Source: an uncultured Prevotellaceae bacterium (lineage in GTDB: Bacteria > Bacteroidota > Bacteroidia > Bacteroidales > Bacteroidaceae). From it: 61,895 nt of DNA. The position numbers and the translations under genes were made by a program. The notes beneath the pieces were generated by a model. It made no database searches. It was not told the DNA's origin and saw only the letters and a program-made list of their open reading frames with translations. Below, one piece after another: positions 31,628 through 39,288 of this stretch; position 1 is the stretch's first letter; each line of letters opens with the position of its first letter. The stretch covers positions 1 to 61,895 of the forward strand of contig ONDH01000018.1 of NCBI GenBank assembly GCA_900316505.1. Reading direction: 5' to 3'.

Positions 31628-34051
31628 TTACTTAATTGCCACTTTCTTTCCGTTCAGGATGTAGATGCCCTTCTCCGTTGGTTTGCTGTCGAGCGGAATG
31701 CCCTGCAGCGTGTACCAGACGTCTTCCAGTTGAGAGTTGACAGTTGAGAGTTGAGAGTCAGTCTCCACAACCTCAATGCCTGTTGCGTTGTCGTCGCCGA
31801 AGTCGATGATGATATTGGCTCCTGCGGACACGGGAGCGTCATTCTTCAGCTGGATGTAGCCACGGAATGGATTTACCCAGGCTGCACTTGCAGGATAGTA
31901 GAACTTGTTGCCCTGCAGGAAGAGCACATTCTTGGTGCCAGCACTCCAATCAACACGAACGTAGGTTCCCTTGAATGTTCCGTCACCCGCTGGCACCTCA
32001 TGCAGTTCGTTGCTGATGGTGGCTCCCTCAAAGAGAGGATTGACAAGGTTTTCAGTAGCTCCCTCTGACAGTTTCACGATGTAAGGTGTGCCGGCAGCAA
32101 GGCTTGTCACAGCTTCGCCGAATGTCAAGGTCACCGTCGAGCCGTCGTTCACCACGCTGCTCAGCGTCTTGGCGGTCACGCCCTTCAGCGGGCCATCAGC
32201 CGTCAGGTCAACAGCGAATGGCAGGCAAATGGTGTTCCACCCTTCCTTGTAGAGTGTGCGGCCGGAGAGCGTCACGTTGGCCACTTTACCGTGAGCGTCG
32301 CTGATGAGCGTTCTGTTGTCGGCATTGTCGGCGAGGGTGATGTTGCCGCCAAGGGGTGCATAAACGGCCTTGACGAGGAGATTTCCTTCCGAGAGGTTAC
32401 CCGCCACGGTCTGCCAGTACTGGAACACGTAGTCCGTTACCTTCGGAGCCTCAGGATAATTGATCGTCCTCTTTTGGTTGCGCAGGGTGGCATCGTCCTT
32501 GTCCACAAAGTTAATTGTGGTGTTGCCTGCATCTTCTTTTGCCTGTTGGTAAGTCGTTTCAGCTGCCGTCAGCGTGCCGTAGTTGCTGACCAGCGTTTTC
32601 TGTCCGGCAGACAGGGCATCGTAAGCCGTGCGAGCGGCTGCAATAGCCGTTCCGCTCTCGGGATAGCTGACGTCACCAATAGCATTGATTTTGTTCGCTA
32701 CTCCCAAGACAGCATACTGGTCTTGCGCGGTGCTCAGCACGCCGACATTGATGACGATAGCCTTCTGTTCAGCGGTCAGTGCCTCGTATGCCGTTTGTGC
32801 TGTGGTGATAGCCGTTCCGCTACCGGGATAGCTGACGGAGCCGATGGCGTTAATCTTCGTCACTACATCCTTTACGGCGGCGTAGGTGTTTTCGGCTGCC
32901 TGCAGCACGCTATAGTTGGTCACCAGTGCCTTGTCTTCGGCAGAGAGTGCATCGTACACTGCGCGTGCAGCATCGATGCGTGCCTTGCACTCGTCGGTGC
33001 ATACCACCTCGCCGATAGTATTAATCATGGCTACCACATTAGCAGGGTTTGCCTTCCATACGGCATAGAGCGTCACAGGACCCTTGTCCGCTTCGGTAGC
33101 CGTTATCTCTGCGCCGTCGGCATAGACTACTGCTCCGTTAGGAGTCTTTGCCCAGCCTTGGAAAGTGTAGCCAGTGCGGGCGAAACGTGCCGTATTCAGC
33201 TTGCCGTTGTTCTCTATCTCCTGCCCGCTCATCGTACCTACGCCACCATTGGCGTTGAAGGTGAGGTACTTGTAGTAATAGGCTTCACGCACCAGATCAT
33301 AACTCTTGAAGCTGGTCCACTGGTGGATACTAACTACGGCATACTCATTATAAGAATGAAACCCTTTTTGGACGGAGTAAACCGCCATGAGCGCTTTTTC
33401 TTTCGTTTGATCCGTAGCCCCGTCGCGGTTATCGAGATCTAAGAATAGGGTTCGTCTTTCCGTCTCTTCCTTACTGTTATCTTTCAAGAGAACAAAATGG
33501 CTGACAGCGTGAGCGCGACCTTCTTCCGTTTCATGTCCATAATTCTCGTCAAGGTTCACTACGAGGTTTTTAATATCATCCAGACTTTCGTTCGTGTACA
33601 GGGCAATACACTGACCGAGACCCTGACCAGCGTTGTCTGTCCTTGATTTTAAGGTGTATGTCCATCTCAAACGATAACGGGTGTAAGAAGGAACGCCCTC
33701 ACGATGAAAGTAGGTGGACAGAACGCCAAAAGATTCACCTTCAATACTTTTAGCACATATGGTAAAACCGAGTCCTTCACCATCTTGCCATTGATAGACT
33801 TTACTATGCGAAGTATGCTCTAGTTCATCTGTTCCGTTATAGTCTTGCCAAGTGTTACGATTAGCGCCATTAAACGAAAGGGTTGATACATTAGATGCGG
33901 AATGCGTTATGACCGCGTCAAAGGTCCATGGTCCTTCGGTTGGTGGCGAGTCGAGCACTTTCGGATTGTCATTTCCTCCTATTACTTGCAACCATGCACC
34001 CTGCGCAACTATCAGCAGCAGGGTTAAAAATATATGCTTTTTCATCATCAT
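31628..34051 (-). CDS. Surface protein with InlB-type repeat and INAIG modules
   Basis: 807 residues (two further Met codons follow the first; ATG 34045 is as likely). After the signal peptide: a GPWT module (about 38-262), one InlB B-repeat (263-333: NANGGVGTM, GYTFQGWA, GPVTLYAVWK), three tandem modules of about 55 residues of the type INAIG-V-P-SGTAI--A--AYDAL-AEQK-LV-NYG-L--A-YA (340-507), a beta-rich region, and the C-terminal tail VWYTLQGIPLDSKPTEKGIYI-NGKK, probably a sorting or anchoring signal. Residues 766-777 come from a heptamer array. Second gene of an operon with the 1169-residue protein, 24 nt downstream. Confidence 0.8.
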   Translation of the reverse strand: MMMKKHIFLTLLLIVAQGAWLQVIGGNDNPKVLDSPPTEGPWTFDAVITHSASNVSTLSFNGANRNTWQDYNGTDELEHTSHSKVYQWQDGEGLGFTICAKSIEGESFGVLSTYFHREGVPSYTRYRLRWTYTLKSRTDNAGQGLGQCIALYTNESLDDIKNLVVNLDENYGHETEEGRAHAVSHFVLLKDNSKEETERRTLFLDLDNRDGATDQTKEKALMAVYSVQKGFHSYNEYAVVSIHQWTSFKSYDLVREAYYYKYLTFNANGGVGTMSGQEIENNGKLNTARFARTGYTFQGWAKTPNGAVVYADGAEITATEADKGPVTLYAVWKANPANVVAMINTIGEVVCTDECKARIDAARAVYDALSAEDKALVTNYSVLQAAENTYAAVKDVVTKINAIGSVSYPGSGTAITTAQTAYEALTAEQKAIVINVGVLSTAQDQYAVLGVANKINAIGDVSYPESGTAIAAARTAYDALSAGQKTLVSNYGTLTAAETTYQQAKEDAGNTTINFVDKDDATLRNQKRTINYPEAPKVTDYVFQYWQTVAGNLSEGNLLVKAVYAPLGGNITLADNADNRTLISDAHGKVANVTLSGRTLYKEGWNTICLPFAVDLTADGPLKGVTAKTLSSVVNDGSTVTLTFGEAVTSLAAGTPYIVKLSEGATENLVNPLFEGATISNELHEVPAGDGTFKGTYVRVDWSAGTKNVLFLQGNKFYYPASAAWVNPFRGYIQLKNDAPVSAGANIIIDFGDDNATGIEVVETDSQLSTVNSQLEDVWYTLQGIPLDSKPTEKGIYILNGKKVAIK
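31730..31757. repeat. Heptamer array within coding sequence, unit TTGAGAG (4 copies)
   Basis: TTGAGAG, TTGACAG, TTGAGAG, TTGAGAG encode SQLSTVNSQL just before the C-terminal WYTLQG tail of the surface protein. Adding or losing one unit would shift the frame and remove the tail. Confidence 0.85.
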
Positions 34052-34075
34052 TTTGCTTTTTTTACGTTAACGGTA

Positions 34076-37000
34076 TCAGTTTTCCTTGTCCTGAAGGATA
34101 TACACATCGCCTTGGCGGACGAGTTTCTGCGCAGGGTTGGCAGGGTTGGTATATACCTTGGGAGCGTTGTTCTTTTTGGATGTATATACGGCTTGGAGAC
34201 GAATGGTCTGGTCGGCGGAGATGTTTTTCTCCACTACCTGCCAGTGGTCGAAGGTAAAGCCGTCAATCACCGGAGCCTCAAGATTCAGACCGACATTCTG
34301 TTCAGCGATAGTCGCGTCGTCTTTGTTCACAAAACGGATAGTTTTGCTGCCTGCTGCGTCTCTTGCCGCTGCGTAGGTCTGTTCGGCAGCCGTCAGCGTG
34401 CCGTAGTTGGCAACTAACGCCTGGTCGGCCTCGCTCAGCGCATCGTAAGAGGTACGCGCCGCTGTGATAGCTGTTCCGCTGGTAGGATAGGTCACCTCAC
34501 CGATAGCGTTAATCTGAGCAACAGTTGTGGACACCGCATTGCTCATCCAATGGGCGGTGAAGGTCTTTTCGCCGGTAGAGCCCTTGATGATAGTGACGCT
34601 GGTCTGCGGCACAGTGCCGTTAGCGCCCGTCCAGCCGATGAAGGTGTTGCCCGCCTTGGTCGGTGCGGTCAGCGTCAGCGTCTCGGCCGTTGTGTATGTT
34701 GCAGGGTTGGTAGCCGCACCGCCGTTGAGTTCATACGAGAGCGTATAGGCGATTGGTGTCCATACCGCATAGAGCGTCACAGGACCTTTGTCCTCTGAGG
34801 TTGCCGTTACCCCCTGTCCGTCGGTATAGCCGACTGCACCATTAGGGGACGCTGCCCAGCCTGCGAAGGTATAGCCCTCGCGGGTGAAGGTGTTGGCCGT
34901 CAGCGTGCCGCTGTTGTCAATCACTTGGTTGTTCATCGTGCCCGCACCGCCGTTGGCATCGAAGGAGACAATCTTACGGTAAGTCCAGTTGTCGGCTCTG
35001 CTCAAATGCTTGAGCAAGCCCTGTTCGTTCAGATCTGACTGACCAGATACGCTGGATGACTCATGGGTCAGCATGAGGTAGGTGGACATGTTTGCAGTGC
35101 TGTTGCCATCGAGGTTGTCGAACTCGATGTCGCAGGTACCGTCAGGACTGTAAGCCGGTTGGTTTGCGAATGAGTTGTTATACAGGTACGACAAACGATG
35201 GTCTGTGTAGTAACCACTGCTGCCATTAACCTCAAAGTCCACTTCCATCGACTTGAGAGACTCCAAATCAGGATTTTCGAAGAGCTGTACCCTCGAATAA
35301 TGGCGCGTGTTACGGCTTCCAATCTGATAGCCCCATGTCATCCGGCATTTGGCATACGCTGGAACAGACTGCGTCATGCTGTAAATCGAGAACACGGCGT
35401 TCTTTTTTTTATCGGGACTGCTTCCCGTCACGGCGAAACCGATACTGTTAACGTCGTTCTGGGCTGTGAGCGTTCCCCAACACCAGTTGTTCATACGGTT
35501 GAAGGTCATCGTAGTATTTGCTGCAGCGTCGCATAACATGGTTCTCCACTCCATCAGTGTCCACGGACCTACTTCCCTTGAGACAGAAGAGCTTTCTCCC
35601 TGCTTCCATACGGCATAGAGCGTCACAGGACCTTTGTTCTCTGAGGTAACCGTTACCTCCTGTCCGTCGTTATAGACTTTCTCGCCATTAGGAGAAGTTG
35701 CCCAGCCTTGGAAGGTGTAGCCCGCGCGGTAGAAGCAGTTAGGCGACAGTTTCTTGCTGCCATCAATATTCAGGACGCTCATCGTGCCCTCACCGCCGTT
35801 GGCGTTGAAGGAAACAATCATACGGTATGTCCAGGAGAGACTGTAATTTACGTTTTTGAACGAGCCCCACTCTTTAAAATCTGATCTCTGGCCGTCTCCG
35901 CTGGCAAACACGTGCGCCAACAGCAGATAACAGTCTTTCGTCTTGGACTCACTGCCATTGAGGTTGTCAAATTCGATAACCGTTGTTTTCTCGCTTCCTT
36001 TCTCGATATCACCATTTTCTTTTTTGTTGGTGAAAAAATCCACCAGGTATTGAAATCCCTTTCCCGACGTATGATAATTCGTGAAATCCACCTCCATATT
36101 CTTGATGTCGTCATACGTACCCTGGCGGGCATAGATGCAGGTCGTTGAGTGATGCTTCGTACTCTTGCTGCGCAGCTGGTATGTCCACGTCACTTTCAAA
36201 GACGAATAAGAAGTTACCGTTTTCTCACACAAATAGGTAGAGAAAATACCCATCGTGCTCCATAAAGGGTTCGGGGTACTGTCTTCGAACGAATAGCCGA
36301 CACCGTCACCGTCTTTCCAAGGTGTAATCGTGCCGTTCCAGGTGCCATTATTCATATTGTTAAAAGACACCGACGTCGAAGAGCCGTCATTGGCACAGAC
36401 ATGCGTCTTCATACCCTGTAGCGTCCATGGACCTTCTACACACGATGCCATCATATATTGAGCGATAATCGTCTGATTGGCATCAGACATCGTAAGTGTG
36501 GCCAAGGTCTCGTTGGGTGTAGTAATTGAGCCGCCGCCCACTACACTGTACTGATTGAAGATGTTTCCGGAGGAAGCGGCACTGTGGCTAAGCGTGAGGC
36601 TCACCTCGTCTCCCTCGCCGGCGTAATACTTACTATTGTACATGATGCCCGTTTCGTAGCCCGTGATACCGCTGACATTATACACGGTGCCTTCGCCACT
36701 GATGGTGAGGCTGGTCACGCCGTTACCTGCGCTGATGGTGCGCATCCGCTTGCCTTGCTTAGTGATTTCCGTTATTCCTGCTGCCACGTCGTCGTAGTAG
36801 CAGTTGTTGATATTGATTGTGCTCAAAAGGTGACCAATCGCAAACATGTTGAAATCACTATTATACGAATTCTTGATGCTGACGGATGTCGGGGCGAAGA
36901 CGCAGTCGGTGAGTGTAGAAGTCGCTTCTTCCTGTGTCCAGCCTACCAATCCGCCGCCTTCATATCCGCTGTTATTGCTGTAGTTGATGCTGCCCGTGAA

Positions 37001-37585
37001 GATACAGCCGCTCATGGTGAGTGAACCGTTTTTGTTCACTCGCCCCACGAAACCACCGGCATCAATGTCAGATGCATAGCTTGAAGTGATGGCTACGCTG
37101 CTCTTACAATTGGTGATAGTGGTGTTGCCACTCACGAAACTGGCGATGCCGGCGGGTCGCCTTCCATCAGTGGTGATGCTGCCCGCCACGTTCAGGTTCT
37201 TGATGGTAGCACCGTCGAGTGCCGCGAAGGGAGCGGCAGGCGTGTCTAAATCTTTTCTTGTCACGTTCAAGTCAAGGGTAATCGTGTGGTTGCCTCCGTC
37301 GAAATTACCCTTGAATGCAGTCATGTAACTTGAGGTCGGCTTATCGATAACACCCATACCCACCATATAGCTCACGTTGATGTCAGCGGTCAGTTTGTAG
37401 TGCTTATCGCAATAGGATGGGTAAGAATCTGGATTGTTAATTTTCGCCACGAAGACATACACCCAATCAAATTCCGACTCAATCAGGAACGGGTCTTCAG
37501 CTGTGCCGCTGCCACTCCATGCCCATGCACCCTGCGTCACCATCGTGAGCAGCAGGAGCAATGATAATAATCCTTTTTTTATCAT
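34076..37585 (-). CDS. Large surface protein with GLUG-like region, GPWT modules and InlB-type repeats
   Basis: 1169 residues. Signal peptide MIKKGLLSLLLLLTMVTQGAWA; GSGTAEDPFLI and GLUG-like turns (GIASFVSGNTTITNC, GGFVGRVNKNGSLTMSGC, GGGLVGW) to about 270. A GPWT module lies at about 384-590, an InlB B-repeat at 592-661, a second GPWT module at 672-875, another B-repeat at 874-942, a third B-like repeat at 948-1013 and one INAIG module at 1020-1077. The end (APKVYTNPANPAQKLVRQGDVYI) differs from the usual GIYI tail. Probably an adhesin-like exported protein. First gene of its operon; the nearest promoter is about 355 nt upstream. Confidence 0.8.
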   Translation of the reverse strand: MIKKGLLSLLLLLTMVTQGAWAWSGSGTAEDPFLIESEFDWVYVFVAKINNPDSYPSYCDKHYKLTADINVSYMVGMGVIDKPTSSYMTAFKGNFDGGNHTITLDLNVTRKDLDTPAAPFAALDGATIKNLNVAGSITTDGRRPAGIASFVSGNTTITNCKSSVAITSSYASDIDAGGFVGRVNKNGSLTMSGCIFTGSINYSNNSGYEGGGLVGWTQEEATSTLTDCVFAPTSVSIKNSYNSDFNMFAIGHLLSTININNCYYDDVAAGITEITKQGKRMRTISAGNGVTSLTISGEGTVYNVSGITGYETGIMYNSKYYAGEGDEVSLTLSHSAASSGNIFNQYSVVGGGSITTPNETLATLTMSDANQTIIAQYMMASCVEGPWTLQGMKTHVCANDGSSTSVSFNNMNNGTWNGTITPWKDGDGVGYSFEDSTPNPLWSTMGIFSTYLCEKTVTSYSSLKVTWTYQLRSKSTKHHSTTCIYARQGTYDDIKNMEVDFTNYHTSGKGFQYLVDFFTNKKENGDIEKGSEKTTVIEFDNLNGSESKTKDCYLLLAHVFASGDGQRSDFKEWGSFKNVNYSLSWTYRMIVSFNANGGEGTMSVLNIDGSKKLSPNCFYRAGYTFQGWATSPNGEKVYNDGQEVTVTSENKGPVTLYAVWKQGESSSVSREVGPWTLMEWRTMLCDAAANTTMTFNRMNNWCWGTLTAQNDVNSIGFAVTGSSPDKKKNAVFSIYSMTQSVPAYAKCRMTWGYQIGSRNTRHYSRVQLFENPDLESLKSMEVDFEVNGSSGYYTDHRLSYLYNNSFANQPAYSPDGTCDIEFDNLDGNSTANMSTYLMLTHESSSVSGQSDLNEQGLLKHLSRADNWTYRKIVSFDANGGAGTMNNQVIDNSGTLTANTFTREGYTFAGWAASPNGAVGYTDGQGVTATSEDKGPVTLYAVWTPIAYTLSYELNGGAATNPATYTTAETLTLTAPTKAGNTFIGWTGANGTVPQTSVTIIKGSTGEKTFTAHWMSNAVSTTVAQINAIGEVTYPTSGTAITAARTSYDALSEADQALVANYGTLTAAEQTYAAARDAAGSKTIRFVNKDDATIAEQNVGLNLEAPVIDGFTFDHWQVVEKNISADQTIRLQAVYTSKKNNAPKVYTNPANPAQKLVRQGDVYILQDKEN

Positions 37586-37940
37586 AATTGAATAGAATAA
37601 ATTGTATTATTAATTGTATTATTAATTTAAGTTTGACTTCGTCGAGCTGAAGGTTCGCAAGTGCTCAACTTCACCGTCACATGTCTCGTTGGCAACAAAC
37701 AGGAAGGCTTCCCCTGCCCCACCGTCGGGACAAGAGAAGCCTATGTCATATCACACCGCCATCTCCCTGTTGGCTGAGAGAAAGAGTTAAAACGCTCTGC
37801 GGATAGATAATTTGTGTATTCATTTCAAATGGAAATAAGTATTTTCATTTAAGATTGACGTGAAATGAGGATATTGGGTTCATCCCCACACAAAAGAAAG
37901 AATAAGGTATTTTCTTGTCTCTCATGTATTATTTCGGTGG

Positions 37941-37948
37941 CAAAGATA
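37941..37948 (-). promoter_or_regulatory. -7 promoter element of the surface-protein operon (TATCTTTG)
   Basis: The minus strand reads TATCTTTG followed by CC, about 355 nt upstream of the 37585 start. This implies a long 5' leader (37586-37940) in which no gene was seen; a fragment like repeat R2 (TCGAGCTGAAGGTTCG) is at about 37638-37653. Confidence 0.5.
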
Positions 37949-38023
37949 TATAATTCCCCAAAAACATCCAAGCATTCCCTTTAATTTTTTTCACTTTCTG
38001 CAAAAAAATCCGCTCAATCCGCT

Positions 38024-38081
38024 CAATCGTTCCGCAGGAACTTGTCTTAAAAAAACATACCGCTTCGCGATGATTCAGCAG
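38024..38081 (+). repeat. Interspersed repeat R1, copy B
   Basis: A 58-nt copy nearly identical to 31043-31099 (one extra A). Homology extends on both sides: AATCCGCTC 9-mers before, and CACGAATTN 9-mers at 38116-38141 after, so about 150 nt is shared with copy A. Confidence 0.88.
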
Positions 38082-38162
38082 ATTCAACGGATTCATCGGA
38101 CTTATTATTTTCAACCACGAATTACACGAATTTCACGAATTGGGAGAGCCTTGGCGGCTCTT

Positions 38163-38198
38163 GGGAAACCATCCGGATGGGGCTTTCGCCAAGAAAGC
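38163..38198 (+). repeat. Interspersed repeat R4, copy a
   Basis: 36 nt starting GGGAAACCATCCGGATGG and ending GCCAAGAAAGC, repeated at 59533-59568 with one visible mismatch. CCATCCGGATGG is a perfect palindrome here. Confidence 0.8.
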
Positions 38199-38220
38199 AA
38201 AAAATTCGTGCAATTCGTGA

Positions 38221-38256
38221 AATTGGCTACGCCGAGCTAAAGGTTCGTAGTTAAAA
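38221..38256 (+). repeat. Interspersed repeat R2, copy a
   Basis: Begins AATTGGCTACGCCGAGCTAA and continues AGGTTCGTAGT. Other copies are at 38786 and 59590. It is followed by 9-mer units (ATTCGTTCA) to about 38291. Confidence 0.8.
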
Positions 38257-38341
38257 AATATCTCCGTTCACATTCGTTCAATTCGTTCACACAGATGGCA
38301 CAGAGGGTCACAGAAAGAACGCCATGAGCGGTGTAGAGAAA

Positions 38342-38402
38342 TCAGTTCAGTCTTGCTATCTCCTCGTTGAATTCTTCGAGTGTCGAGGACTACGTGGCGC
38401 AT
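38342..38402 (-). pseudogene. PIN-domain toxin gene with internal deletion
   Basis: The ATG at 38402 starts MRHVVLDT, the first strand and metal-binding Asp of PIN-domain nucleases. Immediately afterwards, in another frame, comes LEEFNEEIARLN and a stop (38342-38344), like a family C-terminus. About 100 or more codons between the two appear lost with a frameshift. It begins 5 nt after the antitoxin-like gene at 38408, the usual toxin position. The C-terminal match is suggestive rather than certain. Confidence 0.5.
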
Positions 38403-38407
38403 GACAT

Positions 38408-38626
38408 TCAAAGGCTTCTGTAAGGAGTACGCAAATGTTGTCCGCGCAGTTCGTCCAGTTTGTTTTGGTCAAATGTCCCATCGTCCCACATCTTGTCAAT
38501 GGCACGTTGTGCACGTTCGGCAAAGAAGAGGGAGAGAGTCATGCGAAGTGCATCGAGATCCTCCTGCGAGGTGACATTCGCCGCAGCATTCATCAGTTCC
38601 AGCTGTGCTAATTCTGTGTAACTCAT
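38408..38626 (-). CDS. Antitoxin-like protein (partner of a PIN toxin)
   Basis: 72 residues, helical: MSYTELAQLELMNAAANVTS, then LRMTLSLFFAERAQRAIDKMWDDG and a C-terminal LRTPYR. This pattern occurs in Bacteroidales upstream of PIN-domain toxin genes. It has its own promoter (38652-38659) and looks intact, whereas the toxin downstream is reduced to its two ends. Confidence 0.65.
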   Translation of the reverse strand: MSYTELAQLELMNAAANVTSQEDLDALRMTLSLFFAERAQRAIDKMWDDGTFDQNKLDELRGQHLRTPYRSL

Positions 38627-38651
38627 ATTCTCATCTTGTTTTATTCGCCGG

Positions 38652-38659
38652 CAAAGTTA
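38652..38659 (-). promoter_or_regulatory. -7 promoter element (TAACTTTG)
   Basis: The minus strand reads TAACTTTG followed by CC, 25 nt before the antitoxin-like gene. Confidence 0.6.
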
Positions 38660-38713
38660 CAACTTTTCCCCTTCCCTTCCAAATTAATCGTACACAAATC
38701 TGTTTCATCCGCT

Positions 38714-38771
38714 CAATCGTTCCGCAGGAACTTGTCTTAAAAAAACATACCGCTTCGCAATGATTCAGCAG
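38714..38771 (+). repeat. Interspersed repeat R1, copy C
   Basis: A 58-nt copy with one change (CTTCGCAATG instead of CTTCGCGATG). Unlike copies A and B it is followed within 15 nt by repeat R2, so the repeats are combined differently at each site. Confidence 0.85.
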
Positions 38772-38785
38772 AAACAATTGATAAA

Positions 38786-38826
38786 AATTGGCTACGCCGA
38801 GCTGAAGGTTCGTGGTCAAAAAAATC
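38786..38826 (+). repeat. Interspersed repeat R2, copy b
   Basis: AATTGGCTACGCCGAGCTGA followed by AGGTTCGTGGTCAAAAAAAT, nearly the same as 59590-59629. Confidence 0.8.
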
Positions 38827-38855
38827 CGTTTCATCGGTGGTCCTCCATGTCAAGG

Positions 38856-38933
38856 CTCGTAGCCCCTTTGAGCTTTACGTCGCAAGGCTCGCGAGGGTAA
38901 CGACGTAAGGCTGGTGAGCTTTGTGGAAGGAGG
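38856..38933 (+). repeat. Interspersed hairpin repeat R3, copy a
   Basis: 78 nt starting CTCGTAGCCCCTTTGAGC and ending TTTGTGGAAGGAGG. Inside, TTACGTCG and CGACGTAA face each other around GCTCGCGAGG, giving a strong hairpin. The same 78 nt is at 59226-59303. In both places a heptamer array starts within a few nucleotides of the end. Confidence 0.85.
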
Positions 38934-38943
38934 GAGGAGGGAG

Positions 38944-39030
38944 AATTCATAATTCACAATTCATAATTCATAATTGGGCTAACGCGATGCGCCTTGGGAG
39001 GAAAAAATTGGAATGAGGAATGAGGAATTT
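38944..39030. repeat. Composite heptamer element: AATTCAT array, core, GAATGAG array
   Basis: Four units AATTCAT/AATTCAC (38944-38971), the core start GGCTAACGCGATG (38977-38989), then GAATGAG units (39011-39030). This core lacks the CCGCATGGC end seen in other copies. Confidence 0.7.
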
Positions 39031-39124
39031 GGGGGTGGGAATTGTTTTTGTTCACTATTTTGCAATTTTGCGGAAAAAGATAAAATTAGTATAGGTTTTG
39101 TTAGGTGGTGTCGGGAGTTTTTTG

Positions 39125-39132
39125 TATCTTTG
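39125..39132 (+). promoter_or_regulatory. -7 promoter element of the helicase gene (TATCTTTG)
   Basis: TATCTTTG followed by CAGC after a TTTTTTG stretch. The helicase start is 157 nt downstream. Confidence 0.65.
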
Positions 39133-39288
39133 CAGCAAGATTTGGGAGCGAAGGAGCTGGGATGCTCCGTAGCTTGAGAATCGGGGGCGGCAACCCTGAA
39201 AATACGGCTATGAAAAGGGTGGTGTTTGGAAAGCACGTGCCTTTGTTAAAGTGAAAAAGATTGTTGAACTATTAAAAATTGTACCATT
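39133..39288 (+). other. Long, possibly structured 5' leader of the helicase gene
   Basis: About 150 nt between promoter and start codon without an ORF. Local hairpins are visible: GGAGC-TGGGAT-GCTCC, GGG-(GGCGGCAA)-CCC, and AAAGCACGTGCCTTT around a GCACGTGC palindrome. The high G content contrasts with the AT-rich flanks. It could be a structured regulatory leader or part of the element's control region. No known riboswitch class was recognised. Confidence 0.4.

Noticed and set aside
38900..38971. Insertion sequence end or tRNA-like structure in R3
   Set aside because: R3 is a simple hairpin without a transposase or the features of a tRNA; no target duplication could be seen.
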